Shown here: piece after piece, positions 37,391 to 50,379 of the stretch | How positions within the stretch are numbered: the stretch's first letter is position 1 | Layout of the letters: each line of letters opens with the position of its first letter | Assembly: GCA_016748015.1 (NCBI GenBank) | Contig: JAAOMT010000226.1 | Location: 602,604-666,603, forward strand | Length of the DNA: 64,000 nt | Direction of reading: 5' to 3' | From: Geosiphon pyriformis | Taxonomy: Eukaryota; Glomeromycota; Glomeromycetes; Archaeosporales; Geosiphonaceae | The notes under the pieces: model-generated | Told to the model about the DNA's origin: nothing | The model's input: the letters and a program-made list of their open reading frames with translations, nothing else | Database searches by the model: none | Made by a program: the position numbers and the translations under genes

Positions 37391-38206
37391 TTACGAAGAC
37401 TGCTTCTCAAATAGCCAAATAAGCTTGGGGTATTCTGGTTGCTGCATTGCACGTATAACTTTTCGATGCCATTTTATTGCTTCATGAATGTCTAATGAAA
37501 TACCAAGCCCATAATGATGACGGTCTGCTATCAAAGACTGAGCCATTGTATTTCCAGCAAAAGCAGCTTTCCTCAACCAAAAATAACCTTTTCTTAAATC
37601 TTTTTTGACTCCAATTCCTTTAGTATAACAATGTCCTAATTCTGATTGTCCCCCACGATGACCCGCTATTGCTGACTTTTCAAACCAGTAAAATGCTTTT
37701 TCATCATCTTTAAAAATACCAATCCCTTGACTAAAACATAATCCAATGTTATGCTGGCCTAATGCGTTCCCAGCAACTGCTGATCGTAAGTACCAACAAG
37801 AAGCTTTTGACATATCTGTCTCGACACCATCTCCAAAGTCATAACAGATCCCTAATTCGTTTTGCCCAAGTGAATCTCCATTTTCGGCTGAAATCATGTA
37901 CCAATGAAACGCTTTTTTCTCATCTGGCTCTGTTCCTATTCCCCATCTGTAAAGAAAGCCAAGGAAACATGCGTACTCGGCACTTCTTGGTTGATTTTTA
38001 TGGTAGTTTATAATATATTGAAAGATTGCTCTTGAATCAAGTTTATTCTTTATTATCCAATTCTTAACATCTCGAACGATAATTTCAGCTTCGTCCCAAC
38101 GTTGATTACCAATTCGGAATATATTCAAAAGTTGATTGGCATATGTTTGATAGGTTTCTATGACATCCGCCATAAACTCATCACACGAGTTCTCAAGTTC
38201 TGCCAT
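37391..38206 (-). CDS. Sel1-repeat (SLR) protein
   Basis: A single exon of 271 residues. From about residue 75 there are five to six tandem Sel1 repeats of 36 residues with the pattern A...G...AQ..LG.CY..G.GV..D..KA..W: examples are SAENGDSLGQNELGICYDFG, AGHRGGQSELGHCYTKGIGV and AFAGNTMAQSLIADRHHYGL. The N-terminal 70 residues are an alpha-helical lead-in. Sel1 repeats are solenoid scaffolds. In arbuscular mycorrhizal fungi they are hugely expanded and often follow a kinase domain; this copy has no kinase. The product is probably cytosolic, as I see no signal peptide. Confidence 0.9.
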   Translation of the reverse strand: MAELENSCDEFMADVIETYQTYANQLLNIFRIGNQRWDEAEIIVRDVKNWIIKNKLDSRAIFQYIINYHKNQPRSAEYACFLGFLYRWGIGTEPDEKKAFHWYMISAENGDSLGQNELGICYDFGDGVETDMSKASCWYLRSAVAGNALGQHNIGLCFSQGIGIFKDDEKAFYWFEKSAIAGHRGGQSELGHCYTKGIGVKKDLRKGYFWLRKAAFAGNTMAQSLIADRHHYGLGISLDIHEAIKWHRKVIRAMQQPEYPKLIWLFEKQSS

Positions 38207-39191
38207 GCAAAAATTTTTAAAGAAATATTTTTGTCGAGTTTTAGTATTTTTTTAAGAAATTTTTAAAAGTCTAGGCCCTTTATGCAAAAACCTCCGCAAA
38301 ATTTTCATGCAAAACAACTTTCTTGTTTTAGAGACTTCTGAGATTCTAAAACGGCTGGTTTCCTGTGCTTCCATGCACGGAAACAATTAAAAGCAGGTTT
38401 TTGATAGACAGCATGACGAGACAGGGATTTCCAACGCATTAATAAGAGTCCAGCAATAACGCATCTGCAGATTGCCTGTGAATCTTTCCCCGCTCGTCTT
38501 TCTTCCAACGAATGACCGCAGCAGAAGAAAATTTAGGAGATCAGATGTTGATCGAAATGGGTATTGAGGAGGATAATATTTTGCATCAGACGAATCATGT
38601 TGAACGCCATTCTCTGATCATTTATTTACTCAATTCATATGAGATTTTGTTAATCAGTTCAGTTAAATATCTTTTCATGAATCCTTTTAAATGAGCCGGC
38701 CCAACTGATATTATAACTTGCCTTTATAAAAATCTCTGGTGGAGTTTGGATGCTGTAATAAATTAATTTTGCTACTTTGATTTTATTCTTTAGAAATTCA
38801 GACTAAAAACCAGATAATAAATTGGTGTTTATAAAGTGACTCGAGTGTTCTTTATTGTATTCAACAATCATGGTTCTCTAAAGGCTATGCACTTTTTTCT
38901 GAAATGAAATTTTGATAATAAATTAACTCATTAAGTTTTTGCAAAAATAATATATACTTGGCGGATGAAATCCCATAATACATTTATGTTAAAGACTATA
39001 TAAAGATCTTATCATTTAAGCTTTTTGATAGATAGAGCCTTTCAAATAATTAATATTTTTACCAAAATCTCAAGCTTTGTAAATATTCATGATATCGTAC
39101 ATGAGTTTGCAAATGTATTCAACGAAAATTTATTCTCACGTCTCAGAATAAAACGTGATTTTTTTTAGTAACTTTTTTTAAAATAAAAAAT
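38207..39191. other. Intergenic
   Basis: A G+C-richer part (38300-38700) has open frames on both strands (38305..38508 minus; 38512..38694 plus) with no domain I recognise; it may be the Sel1 promoter or an old gene fragment. The rest is AT-rich. Confidence 0.4.
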
Positions 39192-40768
39192 TCAGTTTTT
39201 TACCTCATCTTGTGAAGGACATTGGCCCATCATATAGCCAAAATATGGGCCTAAATGGTAATCGAATGACATAATCCATCGGTCATTTTGTTTTCTTCTC
39301 TCTCTCCATTTAGCATTACATTCCTATTTGAAATAAAATCTTTGGTTAAAAATCAAAAGTAAATCGTTTGAAAATGAAAAACTCTGTCATAATATTGGAG
39401 AAAGCTTGCTGTACAGGATGTTCGGCCAACGAATTTCTATCATAGCACATAAACACTTTGGGGTATTTCTTATTAGTCTGGGGTATTTTTGAAAAACCTC
39501 TTGAAATACATTCACATTCTTCTTGCAATGGAATCCAGTATTCGATCTCAAGAGGAACGTACGGTATTTTAAAATTCTCATTATTGTCTGCATAGCGACC
39601 AGAAGATGGGGAACTTGGGATCCAATCATCGGCATAAGTTACTCGATAGACATTTAACTGATCGTGAACATATTGTGCAAATTGAAGATTTCCAACCCTT
39701 GGGAGGCCAAATGTAACGACCGTTGGTTTAGTGAGCAAACCATAGGTTTCTTTAAAATCAAGTGCTGCGAATACTGCATAAACTATACACTCCCCCCCCC
39801 CAAAAAAAACAAGAAATGACTTGAATAATCAAAAAAAAAATAAGTTTAATGAGAAGATGAAAGAACATAAAATATCCACCTCCTCCTCTTCCAGACCCGG
39901 TAAAAGTAAACAAAGATTTCGAATTTTGAAATGTATTTCCTTCAAACTCTAAGATTTTCATATGTGCCAAAAATCTCGTTCGAGCCCTAACCCATTCTTT
40001 ATAGAAATAATCTTCTACAAATGCTCCCTCAGCTTGATCATATTTTACAGCCCACCATATACTAGACCTCCACTTTTTGTAACTCATTTCACCCCGTCGA
40101 AAATAAATGATAAGTTGTTGGAATGAACCCACAACGGACGGCTGAAGGTTTTTAGGAAATCCCGCTTAAAAAATTTTGAGCGGCAAAAACAAAAATTTTA
40201 ATTTCTAAATTTTTTTAAGAAATTCCAAAAATAGATATGATATACCATATATTCTACCACCAAGATGATCCGCCACCTGGAGGCAAGCAGCTTGTTGAGC
40301 GTAATGTGCGTTAAGCGTCAGCATTCTGAGGACTTGTTCATCGGTCACCAATATTTTTTCGAATAAATTTTCATTATTTGATTCATTATTTGATCGAATA
40401 TACAGCTTTTGTTTTGCATTATGATCCATTTTGGGAATCTCCATTGAATATTGATTAATTTGAGCAGTATCCTTAAGAGTCCTTAATGAAAGATTTGTGC
40501 CCGACAAAATCTTAGTCATATTAATTTTGTTACCCAAGCTTTCGATGCTTTTAAAAGCCCCATCTCTTGGAGATTCCTTTCTTATTAAGCTGATTCTCTG
40601 GTCAAATGTAAACTTTTGTTGAATTAATGTAATTAGAATAAGTAAAAGAAATCCAAATTTTAAAAAAAAAATTTGAAGATGGCTAAGATTCCTTGTGATA
40701 TTTCGAATCTCTTGAGGGTCTATATGTTTGGTATATATGGATGAAGAATCGTTTTTAATCTTGGACAT
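39192..40768 (-). CDS. Class-3 lipase-like membrane protein lacking the nucleophile serine
   Basis: Minus-strand exons 40246..40768, 39880..40164, then 39773 down to about 39415, and a last exon 39323..39192; about 430 residues. A hydrophobic segment at about 29-50 (FFLKFGFLLLILITLI) suggests a type II membrane anchor. The alpha/beta-hydrolase core follows: QLIIYFRRGEMS, then the nucleophile elbow, then VFAALDFKETYG, TVVTFGLPRVGN (conserved after the elbow in Lipase_3) and YADDWIPSSP with the catalytic-Asp position. The elbow, normally TGHSLGG, reads TGSGRGG, so Gly stands where Ser should be. The last exon has DYHLGPYFGYMMGQCP around the catalytic-His site. Exon 3 has no GT donor after MTE; either an earlier GT at 39414 is used or the protein ends at 39346. 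Introns 1 and 2 are certain by homology. Confidence 0.72.
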
Positions 40769-42543
40769 TTTCTTTTTAAATATTTTGAATCAATTCAAGA
40801 TTTAAAGGATTGATAAAATTTTTAAACTGACATGGTTGTTCCCAAAAAAAACTACATTAGGGATATTTAAATCCAAAATTTTTAATTTAACAAAAATGAT
40901 AATATTTGTGCAAATTTACCCATCAAATTCCCTTTTGATGGAAACCAAAAAATATTGAAAAAAATTATACGATCCCCAATTTTTCCTTGATTGCAAAAAT
41001 TACCGAAAGAAACGAGATTTAATCAAGAATATAGAAGAGAGATAAAAGATTAGAATAGCTCTCAGATTTTAATTTTACTTTTTTGATTAATGGTCTACCG
41101 ACAGAAATTTATTAATCTAGATATATTAAATGTCTTAATGCTCTGCGTTTGACAACAAATTTTTTATAAAACATTAACTTTTCAGAAATTTTTTTACTTA
41201 CCACATTTTGTTACTTCTTAAACAAACAAGTACTAATTTAGGTATCATTTGTTTTCGACTTTAATGCGGATAAGTTTTTTCTGAAAATCAAATAATTTCA
41301 ATATTTTTCTCGATTTAAAGTGATAAAGTTTTATCTAAAGCATCAAATTTGTGATCAGTGTTCTAACGCAAATACATTTAATATTAAATCTTGGATTAGA
41401 TGATAATACCATAAATAACTATGAGATGATTGAATTTGTAGTCAGATTTTTGCTTTATCAGAAATTGCAAAAAAAGTTAGCAACTATCAAATCAAAAAAT
41501 TTTGTAGTCTAAATTAGTCTAAAATAAAGTCATTGAAACTAGGAGATAAGTAGTAGTAAGACAATTGAAATATTTCGTAAGATTTTTAAATTATCAAAAG
41601 TTGTTATTTAAAAAACCTTTTCCCCTTTTTTAAAAAATGTGTATTTGAGGGATAAAATAAAAAAGTATTTTATGCTTGCTGCACCAAAAAAATATAATTA
41701 AAACCAAATTTAAAAGTCTTTTATCTAAAACTCTAAAACGTTAAAATAATAATTATAAATTTTAAATAGAAAAGTTATTTTTTATATCAAGTTTATTTTA
41801 ATATAATAAACTTTTTATGTTGTATTACCTTCACTAATTTGAAATTCACATCTTTTTTCGGGTAAAAGAATGGTTTATTTTTAATAAACTTGATAGGAAC
41901 TTCCAGAAAAAGGTTAAAGAAATTATATCCTTATTAATAATTCATGACTGACTTTATGTATTTCAATTAAGAAAGTAACTAAATATTAATAATATGGTTA
42001 CGAATTAACGATTATTCATTTATTACTTTTTATTAGAAAAATAATGTAATTTCAAAAAATTACAACCTTTTAAAAATAAATAGAATTTTTTCATTATTTT
42101 TATAATGTTAAAAATGATAATTGAATTCAAAATTCCAAAATTAATTTTTAATTAACTATTCAAATTAAATTTAAAAATTTAAAAATACCAATTTTTGGAA
42201 GATTTCAAAGTCACAATTATAATAATTTGATTTTTTTGTACATTAAAAATATTAATCCTTTAAAATGTAAACCACATTTTAAATTTCTTAGAAAAAAAGC
42301 AATTTTCTTAATTAAATTTATTTTTAGGATTTATAAAATTTGAAAACATAAATATTGAAATTTTTATTTCTTCTATAATTATATTAATTTTAATAATCTT
42401 TTTTACAAATCAATTCCATTAAAAAGTTACCAAGGGGTGACAGTTTATTATGAATTTATTACTTTACCAATCATTTTAAAATTTGAAATAAAAATCATTT
42501 CAAAAAAAAATTTATTTAATTGCGAAACATATAATCTAATACA
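40769..42543. other. AT-rich spacer upstream of the lipase-like gene
   Basis: No gene. It becomes AT-only after about 41.6 kb. Confidence 0.6.
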
Positions 42544-42775
42544 CTAATACTTTGTATGCCTATCTTTATTAACAATATAATCCTCAATTCGGCGAGGCAT
42601 TAATCGGACTAATCACAATAAATATCTTGTGGTATTGCTGCTCATTCCTCGGAAATAATTTGCTTCAATACACGAATGCTTCAAAATTTTGCAAGCTAAA
42701 ATATTTGTAACTGAAGATGAACAGCATTCCACAGCTTTGGGAAGGTCTAAATTCTTGTGGTCAGGTTTTTTTGCA
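42544..42775 (-). mobile_element. Tc1/mariner transposase, 3' remnant
   Basis: On the minus strand the last 19 codons read MPRRIEDYIVNKDRHTKY followed by a stop at 42544..42546. This is the standard C-terminus of Tc1-like transposases. Upstream, with frame changes, come a WAAIPQDI-type stretch (its Trp codon is now TGA) and a KLWNAV stretch at the place of the NPIENLW motif with the last catalytic Glu. The DDE core is otherwise gone. I could not find terminal inverted repeats. Confidence 0.7.
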
Positions 42776-45700
42776 AATTAGTGAGTATTTCCCACTACCC
42801 ATTTTCCAGTAATATTGAGAGTTTTTAAAATTTAATTTTATAACCCCCCTTTTATATAGGAAAGAATGCGTTTTGAATGAAAATAAACATGGTGACCAAT
42901 TAGGTAAGTGGTACACATATTGTGCTTATACATTAATTAGCTGAATTGCATACATAACTTATGCGAATTAAAATCAATTTTTAATTTCACAACACTCGCC
43001 ATCTTCTGGTAAAATGCCAATAAAATTTTATTAATAATTAAACAAGAATTTGTAGTTTCACTTTTGTTATTTGTTTGTTTTTATTGCATAAGGTGTAATC
43101 CAGTCCCCTCTTGCCGCACAAACACAGCTTTGTCAAAAATAATAGTAATAAGTTTTAATAGTGCTATTGCAATTCATTATCCTATTTAATTATATTATTT
43201 ATTATTTATTGATCATATTATTTTATTTAGTATAATTAACTATTCTGAAAAAAAATTGTTAACTTTATTATCAAACTTGATAATTAATGTTTTTTCAATA
43301 ACATTATCTTCCAAGCCTGTAAAAATATTGCTTAAATCTTGTTATTTTTTTATTTCTTAAGCAAATGTAGTTCTTTTATTATCTACTATTATAGTATACA
43401 ATTTTTACATATTACTGGCCATTCAAAACAGTTTAAACTACATTACACTAATATTTACAATATTATTGTTAACATATTTTTTAATCTCATGGTGTTTTTA
43501 AAAGTGTTTGTTACTGTATTTAATATTATTAAAAGTGTCCAAGTGTTTGCTGCTTCAATTTTGGTATTTGGAGAAAGATATTTTCATTTTTTAATAATTG
43601 TATTTTGTAAAAATAGCCAGTTTTTGTTTCTAAATTGTTGCAATGTTTTGATTTTTTTGCAGGCTTGTTTGTAAATAATAATTCTTTTTGCAAAATCTGC
43701 TTCTTGTTTTATGTTAACAAAATTTTTATTTAGTATTGAAATGTCTAATTAGTTTCTGTTTTAAAATCACTGTTTGAAGAGTTGCAACTAGTTTAAACTA
43801 CCTATAATAATTTTTAAGTTATATTATGTAAAAATCTAATTCCAAATTATTTTCAATTTAAATAATTTATGCTTTTAATAAGTGTAATAAGAAAAAAAAA
43901 GCGAATTTCATAAAATAATAAAAATAAGTTTAATAAAACCTTTTTTTTAATCCTAAAATATAATAAATTAATAACTTTTGCAAACTTAATAAGTAATTAA
44001 CTTTAAAGTTATTGGTCTATAATATAATAAAATAGAATTTAAGAAGATTTTAGTTTTTATTAATTATGGTTTGTGCAAAAAATATTTGTTTTATTAAATT
44101 GTATTTATTTTGACTATTAAAACTTTTAAGTTATTGATTGTTCTAACATTTTCAAAAAAACTTTTTTTTATATTTCTTTAAATAATTATTGTTTTACAAA
44201 GATTTCAGTAAATTTCTTTAAAATAAGTGAATTTTTTATAATCAAAAGTATTTTAGGAAATTTTTTAATATTAGATAATTTGGAATATTATACATTCTAA
44301 TAATAATATTTAATTATTTTTGTGATTTTACAAATTAAGTTAAAATTTAAATAATTAATATTAAATTTTTAGACAATAATATATAATTATTATTATTAAT
44401 AATAATTAAGATAAATTTTATGATAATTTTCAAGATAAATTTTTACTAGTAATAATAAGTTTGAACAGCTTTTAACAGTTTGCAAAAATTTTTTTTTATT
44501 ATACTAATAAATAAAAACATATTAAAATTCACAAAATATTTAGGTAAATATGTTTAATAAAACACATATATGTTTTAACTTTGTAAAAAATTCTTACATT
44601 ATTTTTTTAACAATGTATATTGTTATCAGAAGTTTTAGTCCTTTTTTTGATGTAGTTAAATCCATTGTTAATAAAAGCTTGTGAATCTCCAATAAGTTAA
44701 TTTATCTCTAAATTATCTCTCTATACTTTGTGTAGTTATTTTGCAGTAAAAGTTAATTATTTTACAAGAAGTCTTGACTGTAAGCTCATTAATAATATGT
44801 AGTTACTTTGTTATAAAAGTCAACCCTTTACAGAAAATTTTGACTGTAAACTATCCAATAATATAAAAAGGAAATAAAAAAAAGAAATTTAAAATAAATA
44901 GAAATGTAAAAAAGAATGTTTTCTGCTCAGACCTAGAATTGACTAAGTAATTACTGAAATTAGTAACTAATTAATTTTAGAATATTAGTCAGAAATTCTA
45001 AATTTCAAGCAGTAATAATTATAAAAGAATTTGTTAATTTTCAAAGTAGATAGATTTGTAATAACTAATTGCTTATTGTCTTGAATTTAAGATAAGATAT
45101 ATTTTCTCAAAAAAAAGCTCTTCTTTCATACAATTTGTTGTAGTACTATTCCATAATCTTGTTCTTTTTTTTGCTAATTTTTGGTGAACTAAAGATATAT
45201 TTTGGCAAACTACAAGTTATTTCGGTGAACTGTTAAATATTTTGTCAAATTTTTAAATATTTCAGTGAATTCTTGAATATTACATAGTTCGAAGTATTGC
45301 ATGATCTGATCATTGTATTTAGTTATACTTGTGTATTGTACAAATTGGGTTATTAATTGGATGGTAATATTTGATAATTTGACTAAATAATAAATGATAA
45401 ATTAATAATAGGAATTATAAGGATAATTTCATGCTAATTAATAACTCAATCTTCTGCTGATAACAAAGTAAAAGTTTTTCAAAAGATTTTTACCAAGGCC
45501 AAGTAATTTAAATTTTATTACTTATAATAATGCGAATAATTAAAAATATTGTATATTAATAATTATAGTATTAAAAGTCTTTGAATTCCAAAAGTTATAA
45601 TAAAAAATTTTGACAACAATAAAAATTAAATAATTTACAATTTTATGAGTTATATAACCAAAAAAATTATTTTACAAGCAATAATCTTTTTTTGATTTAA

Positions 45701-46886
45701 ACCAGATTTTAATACTGTTTTTTAAATAAAATTAATCACTGAGTGAACACGAAATTAGTAAAATCTAAGTTTTCAAAATAAACAATAATATATTGTTAAC
45801 TTTATTAAGTATTTTAATAATTATCAAAAAATATAATAACAACAAAAAAATTTAATCTTAAAATTATAACAGACTTAATAATTTTGACTATAAATAAAAA
45901 AAGTGACTTTTATTTTAGTGAAACATCCAAGTATTTTTAAGATGCAAATTTTACACAAACAGTTTAATATTGTTTTTAAATACCAACTTGAAGCTAATAA
46001 AACTAAAAAATAATTGAAACAAAGTATTAATATGGCCAATTGAAAATTTAAAAAATTATTAAATATCAAAACAAAAACCACTTATAAATTTTTGATAAAT
46101 AATAATAATTTTTTAATTATTAATCATAATATTAACAAATACATTGATACTGAAAAAAAATATGTTATTGCTTCAATTTTTATAATATTAGTCTAATTTT
46201 TAGAGTAAATAACATTTTTAATAAAATTGCGTTAAACGTAACTTGCTTGCTTTTATAATAGATAAAAATTAACAAAAAAGAATCACAAAAGCAATACAAC
46301 CAAATATTATTTGTGCTTATTTTAAAAAATATATTTTTGCTATCGTCATTTATAGCTAAATCTAAACTATAAAAGTTGTCAAAAAAAACAAAGACTATAA
46401 TACAAGTTTGTTATTAAAAAATTTTAAGTTTTTAATAATAATTAAAACAACGTTGAAACTGGCTTTGAAAAACTTGAATTAAAGAAGTCTTTTTTAAAAT
46501 ACTTTGAATTTATATCATTTAAGAAAAATGGTTCTATAACATTTTGTTTACTATTAAGAAAAATCTTTTGGTTGTCATTTTCTTAATCATATTAAAATAC
46601 ATTGTATTTGCTTCTTTTTATTAACTTATTGTATTAAATTTTGCATAAAATAATATTAGAAAATCCAAAAACATTTGGCATACATAATAATAAATATTTT
46701 TATTTGTTTTTAATTTGTATTTATTATTATTATTATTATTATTTATTGGTTATCTTAATTTTATATATATAAAATAAAAATTTTGTTATTTTTATGATTT
46801 AAAAATGCTTTTTATATGTATTTCTGTTAAAATTAAGATGAAAAAATTTAGTTGTTTGTGTTTTTTATAAATTACTAGCTCTATAT
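42776..46886. other. AT-rich DNA, probably eroded transposons
   Basis: Open frames at 43339..43674 (+) and 45875..46081 (-) are hydrophobic by base composition and have no domain. A small G+C-richer spot lies at 43105-43135. No gene can be supported. Confidence 0.5.
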
Positions 46887-48859
46887 TTGTTAATAATACA
46901 AAAAATATTAAACAGCTTTCTTTTCTATGTTCCAAATTTTCCAAAGAGCATAATTTTGATAAAAAAGTTTTTGTTTTGTTTTTCTCTTGTTATCTTTATC
47001 AATATTTTTCAACTTAATAACCCTTTTATTGTGGAATTGGAAGCTGTTTTGGGCAGCAATATGTCTAAGAAAAAAGTGCCCAAAAAAGTTTTTCATAGTT
47101 CTGCTGGTAGTTTTTTTTATCAAAAAAAGAAGATTGTTCTTGGTAATATTAAACACTTTGGTAATAAAAAAACATCTTTTTGGTCAAGTTTGGTTTTAGT
47201 AATAGTATGTTTTTGAATATGAATGGTAATTTTAGTGATAGTAAATACAGTAGTTTTATAATTAGTATTGATAGTGGTTCTCTTTTTGGTTTAATTGTCA
47301 TTACTTCAAAGACTAAAAAAATAGCTCCTACTGTAGTTCTTGGCTCTCTTCTTGTTTTCTTGATTTTAATATAAATAAAAAAGTCAGACTTTTTTTATTT
47401 CTTCTTAATATCTTATTAGACAAAAAATAGATTAATCTTAAGATTACTAAAACTTAAGTAAAAATATCCATCAAAATGTTTTTTGCTTTGAATATTAATA
47501 TTTCAGCTATGGAAGACAAGTCAATAATGACAAAAACTCAGATAATTAAAAAACTATTTTTAATAATCAATAATTTTAGGAAGGTCATTATCTTTTTAAA
47601 ATTTGAAAAAATCATCTGATTAATATTTACATTAAAAAAAATATAAAAAAAATCATTTTACTGGCTAAAAATAAGAGAATTATTATAAACAATAATGTTA
47701 AAAGACAAAAAATGTGTTTAGATCAAACTGTAATAATTAAAAAATTCTCATTAATATGTCAAAAAAATTATTATTATCACAATATCTAAGTATAATTAAA
47801 TTGTGTTAATCTATTTACAACTAATTGAACTGTAACAGAAAACTAGAGTAAAATTTGCCAAATCAAGTCAAACTAATCTGTTGGCATTAAAATAGTTAAA
47901 AACTGTAGAAAATTGTAATGTTTAGATATTTAAAAATTAGTTTAGGGCACTTTTGTTTACTTTGCCTATAGAAACAATTGCTTATGATTTTGGTGTTCTA
48001 TTGAAAAAAACTGGTGAAAAAACTTGTATTATAAATCAATTATTTGAAACTGGCAATAAAGTTTGCTGTGTTGTAATTGGTTTTGAATTAGATAAGAAGC
48101 TAAAATTTGTTTTTTATATAGAGCTGATTTTTGGTAATATAAAACTCTTCTGGATTAGAATAGTTTTGGTTTAATATAAGAAATATAAATGTTTTAGTTA
48201 TTCTGCTTTAAAGTATAGTGCTTCTAGTTTCTTTACTCTTTTATCTTTGAAAGTATTAAAAAATTTGTTTCAATAAAAATTGCCAAGTTATATTCTAAAA
48301 AAAACATTTTCATTTTTTATTCTGCTGTTTTTGATGGCAAATCATGGACTTAAGTAGTCTTAACAGCTTCTGTTTTTAATAATTTGTTCTCTAATTCTAG
48401 TTTTGGGGTTTTTTTCCTGGTGTTTTGAGTTTTAATAAAAATTTTTTTTTATCTTATTAGATAACTTTTTTTTTAAATGCTCATTTGGCTTTTTTGAAAC
48501 ACTTTTTAAAGCTTTTGGCAGATTAAATTTTTAATATTATGTAAAAATTAAGCTTTATAGATCTGGTATTTTTGGCATCTACTTCTTAATTTCTTTTTTC
48601 TATTATGTTTGTACTATTAAATTCAAATTTAAATTTAAATATAGTTCTGAATAATCTATTTGTGTTATCTGTTCCTTTTTTTTTAATTGTAAATAAAAAG
48701 ATTTTGGATTTGGGTTTAAGTAGATCAAAAATTTTAACTACTAAAGTAGATGGCTTAGAATTGAAAATAGTAGTTTTTGAAGTTTTAGTTAGTTTAGTAT
48801 TGGCAAAATTAAATCAATTGTGTACTGACTTAAGTTTTTTTGTGGTTGTCACATCTTAA
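46887..48859 (+). pseudogene. LINE ORF1 (gag-like) remnant
   Basis: Open pieces at 46887..47216, 47953..48174 and 48605..48859 are separated by stops. The middle part reads KTCIINQLFETGNKVCCVVI and is followed at 48175..48216 by YKKYKCFSYSALKY, which has exactly the CX2CX4HX4C spacing of a zinc knuckle with Tyr at all four ligand sites. The last part (TTKVDGLELKIVVFEVLVS) has the heptad-like shape of the coiled coil that ends such proteins. Confidence 0.7.
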
Positions 48860-48889
48860 TAACTGATTTAATTTAGAAAATTGCTATAT

Positions 48890-49950
48890 GTAATGTTCAC
48901 AATATCAATGTTTTTGCTAAATAAAAGAACATAGTTTATTGGCATGTAAAATTGGATAATATAATTTCGATTATTACAAAAACAAAGTTGAAATCTAGTA
49001 TTAAACTATAAATAGCAAATAAGTTTAATAGGATAAGAATTTTTAGATCTGATTTAGATAAAAACTTTCTTGATGTTAGAATGGCAATTATTATAAACAA
49101 TTCTTTAACTGATCATGTTTTAAAAATGAAAAAAATCTTTAGTTAAATTATTTTAGTGTGACTTTTGTTTAAAAATAAATTATCAGTTATAATTTTGAAC
49201 TTATATATAGATATTTTTGCTGAAATTAAGTTTGGTTAAGTATTAAAGATTAATTTTTTCATTGCTAAAGCTGTTAACTCCAATATTTTTATGGTATTGA
49301 GTGAAAATTTCAATGAAAACAGTTCAAAAAAAAGTGTGAGTTTTAGGTTTTGTGTAGATTTAAGCTTAATTAACTTATTTAATAGATATTTATTAGCCAA
49401 AGTTTCTACTTGGAGTAATTCTAAAGACATTAAAAAAGTTATTAATTTTATTTTTGTGAACCAAAACCTGGTATTTGCAGTTGTTAGTCATAGAATTAAT
49501 GTTGTATTTAAGTTTTTTAATACTAATTACAAAACAATTTTAGTTGCAGTTAGCTTGGATAGTTTTTTAAATATTTGTTATAATAATAATTATAAGCAGA
49601 TTAATAAAAATAGATGGAAGTTCAAAATTAAAAATGCTAAGATTAGTAAGTAGTTATAATTTAAGAAGTGCTTATTAAACAAATTCTTAAAAAAAATGGC
49701 TAAATTCAATAATACAAAATATTGTAGCAATTTGAATACTATGTGAAAAATTTTGAAGGAAATAGTAATAAATTTTATTAATAAAGTGTTTTCTAGACTT
49801 TGGTTTAATAAGTTTGAATATTTAAAAAATAAGCAATCATCTAAGTTTTTCAAATTAGAGTTGTTAGTAACCAAAATTATGAATAGTTTAAATTCAAATC
49901 AAGATTTAAATACTGTTTATTTTATCAATACATAGATTAATATTGATAAA
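48890..49950 (+). pseudogene. LINE ORF2 remnant, endonuclease (EEP) part
   Basis: From 49291 the frame reads VLSENFNEN, at the place of the family motif GDFN, and STWSNSKDIKKVINFIFV, at the place of the TW...S..IDYI motif. At 49519..49530 it reads NTNY where D-H is expected (SDH-type motif). So the catalytic Asp and His positions are Asn and Tyr. The linker toward the RT (FSRLWFNKFEYLKNK) is still open at 49753..49935. Confidence 0.72.
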
Positions 49951-50379
49951 AAAAAGGCTTTTAAATTGCATATTATGATTGAAAATGATATAAGTTTAAA
50001 GAAAATTTTACATTATTTGTTAAGAATTAAGAATAAATACTATAAATTCAAGTATTATAAATTTAAAGTTGTTTAAGATGTTTTTATTAGAAAAGCTATT
50101 GATAAACATATAAAAAATCTTTGTTCTAATAAAAAAAAATGATTAAAAGTATTTTGGATTAGCCATTTCAAAAAGTGGTATTTAACTATTTGATAATTAA
50201 TAATAATTTGATTTTGGAGCCACATAAAATCAAGTCTATAATTAACATAATTATGGAAAAATAAATAAAAAATATGTAGTGTCAGATGCTTTATCTAAAG
50301 ATAGTCTAAACAATATGTTCTTTTGGATTATGTTAATAATAATGTTTTTTTAAAAATAATGTGTAATATTAAGTTTAAT

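Noticed and set aside
38305-38694. Opposed small frames in G+C-richer DNA before the Sel1 gene
   Set aside because: No domain, no signal peptide, no splice partners; could be promoter sequence.
46908-47156. Minus-strand 82-codon frame
   Set aside because: Shadow of the LINE ORF1 relic on the plus strand, which has recognisable family motifs.
49590-49874. Minus-strand 94-codon frame
   Set aside because: Lies opposite the LINE endonuclease/RT linker, whose plus-strand reading is supported by motifs.
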